NCBI GenBank assembly: GCA_014529385.2
Contig: CM043944.1
Span: 52,759,268 to 52,823,267, forward strand
DNA from: Adiantum capillus-veneris
Lineage: Eukaryota; Streptophyta; Polypodiopsida; Polypodiales; Pteridaceae
Direction: 5' to 3'
DNA length: 64,000 bases
Both the position numbers and the translations under genes were made by a program. Shown here in pieces: positions 46,559 through 57,743 of the stretch. The notes under the pieces were generated by a model. The model saw only the letters and a program-made list of their open reading frames with translations. It searched no databases and was not told the DNA's origin. Numbering within the stretch: position 1 is the first letter of the stretch; every line of letters begins with the position of its first letter.

Positions 46559-47731
46559 TTGAACAGAGGGCACCCTTCTTAGCACCAAATCTTTCCCTTT
46601 ATGATACAGATCATCTCCTATGAGTTGGTAAGGAGTTGCCTTTTTTACCAATCTATGCCTTTGCACTTTATCCAAGTGTTTAGGGCACTCACCAGTTTGG
46701 AGGAAAAATATGATGTCCTTCAATTCCTCTTGGCCTTGGTACTTTGGTTCGTAGAGCTTCACACCTCCCACCATGATCTGAAGTTTCTCATTGGCGAGAT
46801 AATCTGCTTCCTTGTTGAGGGTTCTCACAACATTCTGTACCTGTGTAGCTTCAAAGTTCTTTATCAAAGCCTTCACCTGTCTAAGCCACTCCACTAGAGT
46901 AGGGCTCTTGCACTTCCATATCCCTTGGATTTGCCTAATAACTAGTAAGGAATCACATCTTATTATAAGTCTTTCGATGCCAAGTTTTCTGCATTCTTCA
47001 AGCCCCAACTTTAAGGTGACATACTCAGCCTCATTATTAGAATGAACATTTTCCAAGGTGATACCTTTCTTAACAAGAACTTCCCTTTGTGGACTTAGAA
47101 TAAGAACCCCCCCTGCTGCCTGATCGTGTTGTCGTCGGTAAGCTCCATCAAAGCACAAAATGTGTGCATTGTCCATCTCCTCCTCATTATTTTGTGGTGT
47201 AGCGTTGTCTCCTGCCTTTGGTGACTCTTTCCTTTCTCTCACTTTGTATGTGAGAATGTCTGCAAGACCTGCCCTTGTGCTATCTTCCACAAGAAAAGTG
47301 TATTCGAACTCTTGAAGTTCTAGAACCCACTTGGCTATCCTAGATGAGAGGCTCATGTGTTGCACAACATATGGTAAATTGTTTTCCATGGTGAGAATGA
47401 CAAATGGTGTAGGTAAGAGATATGATCGGAACTTTCTTACCTCAAACATAATTGTGAATACCACCTTCTCCATATCAGTGTAGCCCTTCTCTGCAGCAGT
47501 CATGACTTTGCTTGCAAAGTATACTGGCCTCATGTAGCATGTTTTTGGGTCTTTTTGCATGAGAACTACACCGATGGCCTCCATTCCTACACTTGGCGTG
47601 ATGTAATATGTATCCTTTGGATTTGGTGGCATTATTGTTGGAAGAGAGTTGAGAATACCCTTTACTTCAGTAAAGCATAATTCGTGTTCCTCTCTCCATT
47701 CAAATGTGGGTTTGTTTGCTAGCTTGTGCAA
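46556..47731 (-). pseudogene. Dual RNase H region (degenerate gypsy RNase H plus archaeal-type RNase H)
   Basis: This frame has 391 codons. Residues 1-165 are the RT-RNase H connection and first RNase H: AIGVVLMQK, YFASKVMTAAEKGY and the TDMEKVVFTI helix are clear, but the usual catalytic aspartates are replaced (ITPSVGM, LTMENN). Residues 190-315 are a second RNase H with FDGA (D195), SNNEAEY (E234), RCDS (D260) and NKEADYLAN (D310) intact. A second, archaeal-type RNase H after a weakened first one is known for the Tat lineage. RNase H removes genomic RNA during cDNA synthesis. It is in frame with the RT upstream across one stop. Confidence 0.85.
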
Positions 47732-47743
47732 AGGTGCAATAGC

Positions 47744-49435
47744 TTACGCTAGAAGGTGAATGAAACGAGACATGTACCTTACTTTGTGGTTGAAAGTCAT
47801 GAGCTCCTTGGTTGTCGTTGGTGGTTGTAGTGACAAGAGAGCATTTACTTTTGATGGATCCACTTGAATTCCTTGCAAAGAAACCACATGACCTAGCAAT
47901 ACCACTTGTGACTCTGCAATGTGACACTTCTCAAGATTAAGCTGTCCGCCAAATTGATGAAGCCTCCTAAGCCCCTCCTCAACTTTTTGGCAATGAAGTC
48001 TTTGGCTACTATAGATATAGAAGTCATCCATAAAAACCCTAATTGACTTTCCAAAGAAGGGCTGAAAGACAAGAGTTGTAAACCTTATAAAGGTACTAGG
48101 AGCATTTGTGAGCCCAAATGGCATCACTCTATAGGCAAAGCAACCCCAAGGTGTGATGAAAGACTTGGTTTTTAACTGATCTTCTTCTGCTATTCTGATT
48201 TGAAAATACCCTGAATACCCATCACACACTGTGTAACATTCATAGCCGGCTACTTCGTTTAAGATTTCATCTTGGAAAGGAAGAGGAAAATGATCCCTCT
48301 TTGTTGCAGCGTTGAGCGGTTTGTAGTCAACACAGACCCTCCATTTTCCGTACTTTTTAGGGGTTACTACAATTGGGGATACCCACTCAGAGTTAGAAAC
48401 AGGGTAAATGAAACCAGCTTTGAGGATTCTGTTAACCTCTGTCAAAAGTGCCTCTTGTTGTATTTTTCCTAGGCGCCTTAGCTTTTGAGCCACACGTTTA
48501 GTACCTGGTTTTAATTCTATGCCATGCTCTATAACATCCACACCTCTAATTTGTGAGTAATCAGTGATAAACAAATTCGGATACCTCTTGAGCATATCGA
48601 TGTAGGACCGCTTCTCCTCAGAGGTAAAATATTTTGCAAGCATCCTCTCAAAGTCTTCAAAGTGCTTGTGGTCACCTTTGTCATCCTTTGTTTGCTCCTT
48701 TGTTGGGTCAACCTCTATTGATGGAGTTTCTGATGTGTTGAAGGTGATTCCCATTACCTCCAAACATGATTCTTCTTCGCTATTGGATGTAGTGGTTGAA
48801 CTTTCCTCGTCGCTTGAGCCAAAACTCTCTTCACTTTCTTCATCAGCCGTGGTCTCATAGTTGATGTCGAGCTGCTTTCCTTCATGCCAATCGTATACTA
48901 CATGTTGCCCCTTTTTGAGAATCAATTGTCCTCGTCCCCATTTTTGATCTGCATTTACAGCAATGAGCCAAGGCCTCCCTAGGATGATGGGATAGCCCTC
49001 CCCCTTGGCTGGCATAACATACATGTCCACACGTGCATCTATATTACATACAGAAACTTTTACATTCTCGATGATCCCTAGGCACTTTACACTTGCATTG
49101 TTGGCCAGCCTAGCTTGACAATTAGAGGATTTAGTGATTTCAAGCCCTAGTCTATTCATGGCTCTTTCCGTGATCACACACATTTGTGCTCCACCATCAA
49201 CATACACATTGGATACCTTCCTACCCCTTACATAAGCATCTACAATAGGTTCCACATCTTGTTGTGGCTTTGAAGTCAATGCCTTTACTGTCACCTTTTC
49301 TTTCTTTCTTGGGAGTCTTGTGCTTACAAGTTTGGACCAGTGCTTTCTCACCTTGGGTGATAGATGTAGGAGTTGAGGCCAAGAAATATTGGGCTTTTGA
49401 GTTTGCAGATCTTCTAAGATGTTGTAGGGTTCCAT
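47744..49435 (-). pseudogene. Protease and reverse transcriptase of the Tat-lineage element
   Basis: This open frame has 563 codons. The protease active site is VDGGAQMCVITE (D80) and its second motif is PIILGRPWL (149-157). An acidic linker (195-260) follows. The RT has WRVCVDYKPLNAATKRDHFP (365-384), VCDGYSGYFQI with the first catalytic Asp at 405, MPFGLTNAPSTF, and FMDD (468-471) in place of YxDD, so the catalytic residues are present. It would copy the element RNA into DNA. The open frame ends with a TAA at 47744, after which the same frame continues into RNase H. The gag-pol junction lies beyond 49435. Confidence 0.85.
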
Positions 49436-49475
49436 ATTCTTTCCTTACCAAATTCTTACGAGACTTTTCTAGTAC

Positions 49476-50190
49476 TTGGAGACTTATGACCGAAAGTTGT
49501 CAAGTTTGATGCATTATGCACATTGTTGTTGCAAGAGTCACTTTCCAAAAAAAAACAAGACTGGACAACGTGCAGTTGAACAGGCCTTTATTGCTTCTCA
49601 AAGAAAAGGTGGTAACAACAATGTAGCCACTTCTCATGGTTCTTTTGCAAGTGGTAAATCACCTATTTCTAATGCTTCTATTGGCAGCAATTTGTCTGGG
49701 AATCTCCATACTAAGGGTAAAAAGAAGATGCGTTGCCATCATTGTAAAGATAATGATCACTTGATCAAGCAGTGTTCTAAGTTGAAGTCCAAAGAGGCTA
49801 AGAAGAAAGAGGTTGGTTCCACTACAAATGCAGCTATTGTTATGATCCTAATGTCCATGATGCATGTTTGTAAGTTGCTGCAGATGCTCATGTGTCGTAC
49901 TTTGACAGTGGTGCTACAAAGCACATTACCTCTCATTGTGACTTGTTTATCTCTCTCTCGAGGATGTCCCTCATGGGAATTATGTCGCTTGTGCCAACAA
50001 TGCCTCTTATCCGATCAAAAGAGTTTAAAAGACTGTGCTTACTGCTACAAATGGAATTTCTTTCACAGTTTTTGATGCATTGTATGTACCTTGGATCAAG
50101 AAGAATCTTTTGTATGTATCTGCACTTGCTAGATTTCATAATAATCAATATTCTAATTCTCCTAAATGCTTTTATCATGTTAAACTAATC
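49476..50190 (+). pseudogene. Copia gag zinc knuckle and protease fragment
   Basis: The plus strand has a basic, Gly/Asn-rich gag tail, a CCHC knuckle (CHHCKDNDHLIKQC, about 49733-49774), and, after a frameshift near 49880, the copia protease motif YFDSGATKHITSH followed by DALYVPWIKKNLLYVS in another phase. The (D/F)-D-SGA-x-x-H pattern is diagnostic of copia. The rest of pol is absent; the fragment runs into a polypurine-like stretch and LTR A at about 50207. Confidence 0.75.
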
Positions 50191-50206
50191 ATTTAATATG
50201 GGGAAG

Positions 50207-51691
50207 TGCTCCAGGGGAGAAAAAGCTAGAATATTGGTTAAGCTAGCAAACCGGCCACAGTAGGGATCCAAAGGAGGGAAAACAGGGATCCAAAGAGGGG
50301 AAAATCTGCAAAAGATCCATGTGCAACAATGGGCTTAAAAGACCCTAAGGTTCAACCCAATAAGACTTCCAAAATGCTAAGGTTCCAAAATTCAAAGGTT
50401 GTGTCCAAAGGTCAAACATGGGGGGAATTGGATGCTTTGTGTGTGTCCCAAAAGTCTTTATCAATCCCTACATAGGAGTGGGTGAGCCAGGGAATGAGGG
50501 ACACATGTCAGCTCCCTAGCCCAGATGCCCACAAGGTGTACCCAATTCCTATTGGATGCCCACAAGGTGTACCTAATTCCTATTGGATGGCCTTGGAGGT
50601 GGACCAATGAGAATTAGGCTAGAGTAATTCTAGTTTAATTAATTTAAAAACACTTAATAAACGAACCAATGAGAATTAAGCTCTCTAGAAGACTATTGGA
50701 CAGTCTCCCAAGAGGTCCAATGAGCATTCAACAGCCCAATGGCTTGCCTAATTCCTATTGGCCAGGAGGCAAAGGGGTCCAATGAGAGTTTAGCTGCATT
50801 TATTAATTACATAAAGCTCTCACAAAAGGGGAAAGGGGGACACATGTCAGAAGGCTATCACTTATACTGCTTAATTGTCATTGGCTAGCCCTACGGAGGT
50901 CCAATGAGACTGTAGCGTGAGCAACTAGCAAGAGGGGTTGACCATGAGAGAGAGAGGGGGCTGATTTTTGCAAGGCATTATCACACACACACTCACACAA
51001 TCTCATGTGTGAAGTAAAGAAGACTCTCTCTCTTTATCAAGCTTTAATGGAAAGCTTACCACCTACTCCAAGCTTGTGAGAAGGGAGGCCTACACCAACA
51101 ACTATTGGCTTTGTGATGCAAATCTGACCAAGAGCCAAGCTTCAATGCATGCTCATCTCCTCTACCATGCTAATTACTAAGCTAAGCTATGCTAATATGA
51201 GTGATTATGTGAGGAGATGTACATCTTTCTCGTAAGAATACTCCTTCTTCCTCTCAATTTACTCTCATACCCCGCTAGCTCTCACCATCTTCGAAGGTGT
51301 GTGAGGTCTTGGGTCTGAGACCAGAGAGAATTGATGTTGTGTTTGATAAGTGTTTTGCTTAGTGCATGAAGCTTTCATCTTCATTGCACTAGCTAGTCTT
51401 CAAGGAACACAAAGAATTGTATTGTACAATGTCTCTCTTGATGGGAGAAACCATAATACAAAGCCTTTTGGAGGGGGGACCGGCTCCATGTAAATCCGGT
51501 CCTCGACTGTTGTCAATAGCTTAATTTCTCTCTCTTTTGAAATTATTGTTCATGCTATCTAACTAGGTGTTATGCTTTTTGTTGCTCCAAGCACTCTTGT
51601 AATTCTCATTAGGAATATATTCTAATGGAATGCCCAATATGTTCATATTAATTTCCGCTACACACAAGTTACTACGCCATTAAATGCTACA
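50207..51691 (+). repeat. LTR A of a tandem gypsy arrangement, about 1.5 kb
   Basis: It is preceded by a TTAATATGGGGAAG polypurine-like stretch and ends at ...GCTACA before a tRNA-Met-type primer site. It shares with LTR B the ATTGGCTAG, GTCCAATGAG, CCAAGAGCCA and AATCCGGTCCTC blocks in the same order. It holds many CCAAT/ATTGG motifs and a 37-base duplication (CCCACAAGGTGTACC, 50530-50600). The left boundary is approximate. Confidence 0.65.
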
Positions 51692-51692
51692 T

Positions 51693-51704
51693 TGGTATCA
51701 TAGC
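51693..51704 (+). other. Primer-binding site after LTR A
   Basis: TGGTATCATAGC, one base from the initiator tRNA-Met site TGGTATCAGAGC. Confidence 0.75.
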
Positions 51705-52070
51705 ACAAGGTTTCTCTTTTCTTGCTCAAGAAGGGAGGTCCTCGAGCTAGTTATAAATGGTTGGTATTAGAGTAAGTAGAATAGGGAATTTTCAGCCTTG
51801 TAGTACGCCTGCCTTCGTGCAGCTAACGAGGCATCACCGACGAGAGCTATGGTCTTAATAGTGGAGTCCTATGGGTCTTGCCTACGGCTTAACCATTATT
51901 GAGCTATTAGAAGCTTGACAGAAGCCGGTGCTGTTTTGGTGTTGAACGACCCTCTCTTCTATTCCTTGCAATTAATGGTATTCGAGCCACGGGTACAGTA
52001 GCTTGAGTGCTTTTTCTAAAGGGCTAAAGAGGAGTATCAACTAAAAAGTTTACACCTAAAAGTTGTTAGA

Positions 52071-53289
52071 ATGGATGACAATAGTAAAGAGAGTGAAATT
52101 AATGTTGATAACTTTGATTTTGCTAATGAGCAAGTTACTAATGATGCCCTGATGCTTGTTAACTATCTTGTTTCTAGGCTTCAACAAGCCATGGTCAATC
52201 CATCTCTCCAAAGTGAAGTGTAACGGCAGGTCCGTGCTCATGGGATTCTCCAAGCTCCCCACCATGACGAGAGAACACCTAGGAAACCTCCTTGTGAGAC
52301 TTCCAAAAGAGGTCTCTCTCCGATTTGAGAAGAAGAAGAGAATCCATACGAAGGGCTCAAGAATTTCCTTCTTGATGATGCATCTCCTTCTCAAAGGAGA
52401 ACTCAAGAGCCTTCACCGAAGGAACGAGAAAGAAGTGAGTCTCCCACCACCTCAGCGAAGATGGCTCCACAAAGACGGCGGGCTAAACGCTCTGCATCAC
52501 CTCCAAAATGGAGAAGACCATCGCACCCTTCTCCACACCATAATTCAAAGAGGGATGACAAAAAGCAAGAGAAGAAAAAGGAAAGAAAGAGGACACCCCT
52601 CTTCTCCATCTTCTTCATCCTCTTCCTGTTATGAAAGTGAACGTGAAGACGATGAAGATCAAGACAAGAGAAAGGTGAGAAAGAGGTCAGCCTCTTCTCC
52701 ACCTTCCTCAAATTCTTCACCTTCTGAAGAAAGTGATGGTGCAACCTTTGAACCATCAAAAAGAAGAGCCCATAGGAAATCCTATGCCTCATGGAAAAGG
52801 TCGTCCAAGCTGAAGAAGTTCAAAGAGGGAGGGAAGAGTATCTCTTTCCTTACCTATGATGGCACCTTTGGTGCTACGGACAAAGTCTTGGCCTTTATCC
52901 AACAATTTGATGCGGCGTTCGGAGATGAGGGCTTCACGGAGTCCCCTAAGCTACACCATGTAGCTATGCATTTTCAAAAGTCCACCAGGCAATGGTGGTC
53001 TAGCCTACGAGCCAACGGTGAAGCTCCGCGAACATGGAAAGATTTAAGAGCTTCCATTATGAAGCAGTTTTTGGCCATCGATGCCAAAGACAAAGTACTC
53101 ACCGAATGCCAAAGCTTAAAGCTCTCTCCCTATGAATCCATCCACAAATATGTAGACAAGTTTTGGGACCTACAACTCAAAGCCACTGTCTTCAAAAAGT
53201 TGGATTTTGGAGAGCAAAAGCAACAATTTTGTGCGGGCTTTAATCGAAGAAATGGCGGAGTATGTCAACTCCCAAAGGCCATATCATAA
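52071..53289 (+). pseudogene. gag: Gypsy gag A, truncated and frameshifted
   Basis: The ATG at 52071 starts a frame similar to gag B (DNFDF, NYLVSRLQQAM, NPSLQSEV) that stops at 52221. The homology resumes in the frame open from 52156 to 53289, with a Ser/Arg/Lys-rich region and then the gag core: ISFLTYDGTFGATDKVLAFI, QQFDAAFGDEGFTESPKLHH and TRQWWSSLRANGEAPRTW, the usual helix-plus-W-W pattern. It ends soon after LDFGEQKQQFCAG by a frameshift, before a zinc knuckle. No pol follows; a polypurine tract and LTR B begin within 100 bases. Confidence 0.75.
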
Positions 53290-53374
53290 AATCTAATATC
53301 TAATATCTAACCAACCCAAATTATTTTCTCATATTAAATTGATCACTTAATGTGGGAGAATAAATGGGAACAAG

Positions 53375-54214
53375 TGTTAAGATATATACATGTGCTTATA
53401 CATCTATCTCAACACGGGGCCAATGGTAAAGGGACCCAAATGAGAGATGGTCTATCAAAGAGCAAGGCTAACAAATGGAGCATAAGAACTTAGGGTTAGC
53501 TTCATTGAAGACCTCCAATAATGTGTGTAAAAGTCCTTTGAACTTAGGTAAGCTAGGGCTGAGCTTGAGGCGCGGGAACCCAACTCAGCTCGAGGTGCTT
53601 GTCATGTTTGATGACTAAGGTGCTTGAGGTGCTTGATCATTGAGGTGCTTGAGATGATTGAGGTGCTTAATGATTGATATTCTTGAGGTGCTTGACATGC
53701 TTGAGATGCTAGGGTTGCACTTGAGGTGAGAACACAGCCCAAGCTTAAAGTGCTTAAGAGCCAAGCTTGTGGTGGGAACTCGGCCTATGCATGAGGGGCT
53801 TGAGGTGTCAAAAAGTCAAATATTCAATCCCTACAAGGAGGGGGCAAGCCCTACATGACGGGGGATGAGAGAGAACACCCACACACTCACACAAGGCATG
53901 CATGGTACAAAGAAAGCAAAAGGGACACTTGTCAAGTTCCTCCTCATGTTGCCCTTATGGTGTGCCTGAAGCCTATTGGTTGGCCACCCAAGGGGTCCAA
54001 TAATAATTTATGAGATTTAATTAATTGATTTAGCATTTATCTAGCCCTATCTCTCAAAGGGGAAAGGGGAACACTTGTCTCAAGGCTACCCTTGCTCCTT
54101 GTAATGCCTCCTGCTTATGATTGGCTAGGCCTGGAGGGGTCCAATGAGCTTCAAGCGTGAGCTACAAGGGGGAGTCGACCCAAGAAAGCTAGGGGTTTGC
54201 TTAGGGGATATACT

Positions 54215-54256
<42 letters not shown>

Positions 54257-54933
54257 CTCTCATTGTGTGCTATGCAAAGTGAAAGAGCTCCCTCTCCTTC
54301 TCCAAGCAAGTAGAGGTTGAGAGCCTACACCAACACTCTTGGATATGGAGTGCAAATCCAACCAAGAGCCATGATTCAATGATTAATCTTGCCATATCCT
54401 TCTTCTTCATTACTATGCTATTATGTATGCTAGCAACAAGAGTTATGATAAGTGAGGAACTAATTCTTTCTCCTACGAAATGTTTCTTCTTCCTCTTCCC
54501 TACCCTCATTCCCTACTAGCTCTCTCCACCTTCAAAGGTGTTTGAGGTCTTGGGACTGAGGCTTGGGATAGTTAAAGCTTTCTTCAAGTTTATGTTATGT
54601 TTGTGATGCATGAAACTTTCCATATTTAGTGCATCACCTAGGTCACAAGGAACACAAAGATTGTATTGTAACAAGTCTCTCTTAATGGGAGAAATCATAA
54701 TACAAATGCCTATTGGAGAGGGGACTGGCTCCACATAAATCCGGTCCTCAATTGTTTTCATGTTCTCTAAATTCTCTCTCTTGCAAAAGTATTGTTCATG
54801 CCAAGTTAACTAATTGCTATGATTATGTTGCTATCTTCAATCATGTTCACCCGCTATGCTCACAAAGTCATTTCTCAAAAGTACTCTCATTACTTTTCGC
54901 TACTCTCAAATTAAATAGGCCTATTCCATTACA
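53375..54933 (+). repeat. LTR B of the tandem gypsy arrangement, about 1.56 kb
   Basis: It is preceded by AATGTGGGAGAATAAATGGG (53350-53369) and starts near TGTTAAG (53375); it ends ATTACA before a primer site. It carries a GAGGTGCTTGA minisatellite (53560-53790) absent from LTR A and an (AC)n run at 54219-54253. The similarity to LTR A is clear in blocks but diverged. Confidence 0.65.
53560..53790 (+). repeat. GAGGTGCTTGA minisatellite in LTR B
   Basis: About ten imperfect copies of GAGGTGCTTGA with short spacers; not present at the equivalent place in LTR A. Confidence 0.75.
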
Positions 54934-54934
54934 T

Positions 54935-54946
54935 TGGTATCATAGA
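54935..54946 (+). other. Primer-binding site after LTR B
   Basis: TGGTATCATAGA, an altered initiator tRNA-Met-type site. Confidence 0.65.
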
Positions 54947-55348
54947 ATTTGGTTTCTCTTTTATTGCTTAAGAAGAGAGGTCCTTAAGTAGCCTATAAAT
55001 GGTTGATGTTGTTAATTATATTAGGGTAAGTGGAACTGGGATCTATTATCGGTTTTGTTGAGCCCATTATGTGGGGGATGGTTCACACCTCGGGAGCTTT
55101 GGACTTAATAATGGAGTCTTTTTAGACTTGCCTACGGCTTTACTATTATTGATCCATAAGAAGTCCGAAAGGAGCTAGCCCTCGGCAACTCTGCTATGTT
55201 AGACCTACTCTTCTACTCTCTATAATTAACCACTTTGAGCCATGGGTGTAGATACTTAAGAACCGATTTTCAAAGGCTAAGAGGAGTGGCAACTAAGGTT
55301 TTGAATTGCCAAAGCATACACTAAGTACATACATAAATTTTGTTAACA

Positions 55349-56703
55349 TGGCTCTAACAATAATCAAGAGAGTAGAATGAACATTGATAGCTTTGATTTT
55401 TCACATGAAGGTGCTAATGATGATGCTCCCATGTTTGTGAATTATCTCGTCACTAGGTTGCAGCAAGCTATGGGCAACCCTGCTCTGCAAGCCGAAGTTA
55501 CTCAACAACTTCGTGCTTATGGATTTCCCTTCCTCTCCAAGAGGAGAGAGAGCTTAGGAGGCCTCTTGAAGAGACCCCCAAAACAAGACTCTCTCCCATT
55601 CGAGAGGAGGAATCCAAAGAGCAAGAAAGCAATGAAAGTTTAGACGATCGCCCACTCTTCCCAAGAGGAAAAGATCAACACATAATCCTTCTCCTCATCA
55701 CTCTGAAAGGCAAGAGAGGAAACAAAGGAAGAAAAGGGTTACGAAGAGGTCACCCTCTTCTCCTTCTTCTTCACCTTCCTCCTCTTCCGACGAAAGTTAT
55801 GGCTATTCTCCTAGAGAATACAAGAGGGGAGGACATCGCAAATCATTTCCTAATTGGCGAAGGTCACAAAAGCTAACGAAGTTCAAGCAGGGAGGAAAGA
55901 GTATCTCTTTTCTCACCTATGATGGCACCTTTGGTGCTACTGACAAAGTGTTGGCCTTCATTCAACAATTTGATGCGGCCTTTGGAGACGAGGGCTTCAC
56001 AAAGTCCTCCAAGCTATGCCATGTAGCTATGCACTTCCAAAAATGAGCTCGTCAATGGTGAGCTAGCCTTCGTGGCAATGGTGAAGCCCCAAAGACATGG
56101 AAAACTCTACGAGTTTTCGTCATGAAACAATTCCTTGCAAGCGATGCAAAGGACAAAGTGCTTATTGAATGGCGCAGCTTGAAGCTTCTCTCTCATGAGT
56201 CTATCCACAAGTATGTAGACAAGTTTTGGGATTTACATCTCAAGGCTACTGTCTTCAAAAGATAGACTTTGCCGAGCAAAGGCAGCAATTCTGTGTGGGA
56301 TTACCTGAAGAGATGGCCGAATACATCAACTCTCAACGGCCTGGTACTATTAGCAAAGTAATCCATCACACCATGGTTGCTTCACGTATCAATTTCCATC
56401 AAGGGGCTAGACGTAATGTCAATCCCATGGAAAACAAAGACAAAAATGATGCAAAGGGGAAAACCAATGTTCAAAATACTTCCCAACTCACTTCCAACAA
56501 CAACAACAATTGGTCCAAGGAGAAGGGAGTTTACAAAGGTAAAAATAAACTCTCTCCTGAAGAGCTTGAAGCTTTTTGCAAGGACCACAAGTGTTTCAAG
56601 TGTGGGGAGCAAGGACATGGCTATCGTTCTTGCCCCAAGAAGAATACTCGCAATGAGACTCCTAGGGCTTCCACCATTGAAGCTCCAAAAGAGGATGCTC
56701 ATT
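55349..56703 (+). pseudogene. gag: Gypsy gag B with zinc knuckle, interrupted by an LTR
   Basis: It starts near 55349-55377 (NIDSFDFSHEGANDDAP) and matches gag A. The core ISFLTYDGTFGATDKVLAFI is at about 55904-55963. A stop replaces a codon near 56043 (Q-K-stop-A-R-Q-W) and a 1-base shift lies near 56255. The frame 56226-56726 continues with FAEQRQQFCVGLPEEMAEYI and a CCHC knuckle, CFKCGEQGHGYRSC (about 56592-56633). The gene is cut at 56703 by the LTR of the next element, so its pol, if any, would lie beyond the window. Confidence 0.75.
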
Positions 56704-57327
56704 TGTTAAGGCGGTTACGCCGCTAGCGGAAGCTAAATAGCGAGAACTCAACCAACAACAGAATTTGTCAGACGAGGACGGAGCTTGACCCGCAGGCGCA
56801 TGGAAACAACTAGGTGGGTGTCAAATCACCTACTCGACCTTCTAATGACAATCACTATTAAGGAAATCAAATCTAAGTTCTAAAACACGCAAGTGACTGA
56901 AATCCGTACTACGAACGAATGCTATACGAAACAGGATCTAGAATCATTGAATCGATCTCAATCTCAAGGGGAAGTCTATACATTAGGTAAGAACAACACC
57001 CTGAAGACTTGAACTGCAAAATCAACCTATAACCACTCCGTGCGGCAAACGCGTATGAAGACAGGCCGAAAAATACAGGTGACTGAAACTTGACCCCGAT
57101 GGTACTAATGCGTAGCTCTACTCGTTGTGGTTCTATAGATATGTTGCACGCTCTATTCCGACACACGAGTTGGAAGAAAACTCACACCAAAGCTCGTAGG
57201 AACTTACCACACATAGAAGCCGATAGCGCGCACTCTTGGTATCTGTGCGTAGCTCTCACCGTTGCTAACACAATGGCGGTGTTGCTTCTCCAATGGCGGC
57301 CCCGTAGCTCGCGTAGCAAGAAGATAA

Positions 57328-57408
<81 letters not shown>

Positions 57409-57694
57409 ACACAGTCACGGCGCTCAAAAACTCACTTTGATTAATAATTCAATCTCCCTTAGGTTACAAAACTTTGGCTTATATACCTCAGCCTTGGAGG
57501 TGAGAACATCTCTAATTATTTACATCAACAGGTGAAATTACTTCGGGATTACAAGCTGGAAACTCAATTGAGTCCCGTTACTTAATGAATGGCTCAAATC
57601 AAAATTAATGTCGGAAAGACATTTATTACAATCAATGGTTACAAAATGATGGGTGTGAGCAAAAATGTGGGTGTGATCCTCTGCTGGCTCAACA
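56704..57694 (-). repeat. 3' LTR of the coiled-coil-protein element, 991 bp
   Basis: On the minus strand it starts TGTTGAGCC and ends CTTAACA. It is preceded by a strong polypurine tract. Minus-strand GGTATATAAGCC (57476-57487) is a TATA box, and (GA)n (57330-57406) lies 70 or so bases downstream of it. TCATT at 56699-56703 is the candidate target duplication; its partner would be beyond 64000. Confidence 0.7.
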
Positions 57695-57710
57695 CTCCCC
57701 CCCTCCGTGT
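57695..57710 (-). other. Polypurine tract of the coiled-coil-protein element
   Basis: On the minus strand ACACGGAGGGGGGGAG runs directly into the LTR start, and lies only some 34 bases after the stop codon of the protein at 57744. Confidence 0.75.
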
Positions 57711-57743
57711 TCATGTCGTCCCTGACATGACTTTTAGGCTTGT

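Larger units (their letters stand above)
44505..49440 (-). mobile_element. Tat-lineage gypsy element, pol region nearly complete, split by a solo LTR
   Basis: On the minus strand the order is protease, reverse transcriptase, two RNase H domains, integrase, the gypsy order with the extra RNase H that marks the Tat lineage. The reading frame is continuous except for three in-frame stops (TAA at 47744, TAA at 46556, TGA near 44878) and the solo LTR at 45571-46365. Gag and the LTRs are not clear; the upstream end abuts a copia fragment at about 49450. Confidence 0.85.
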
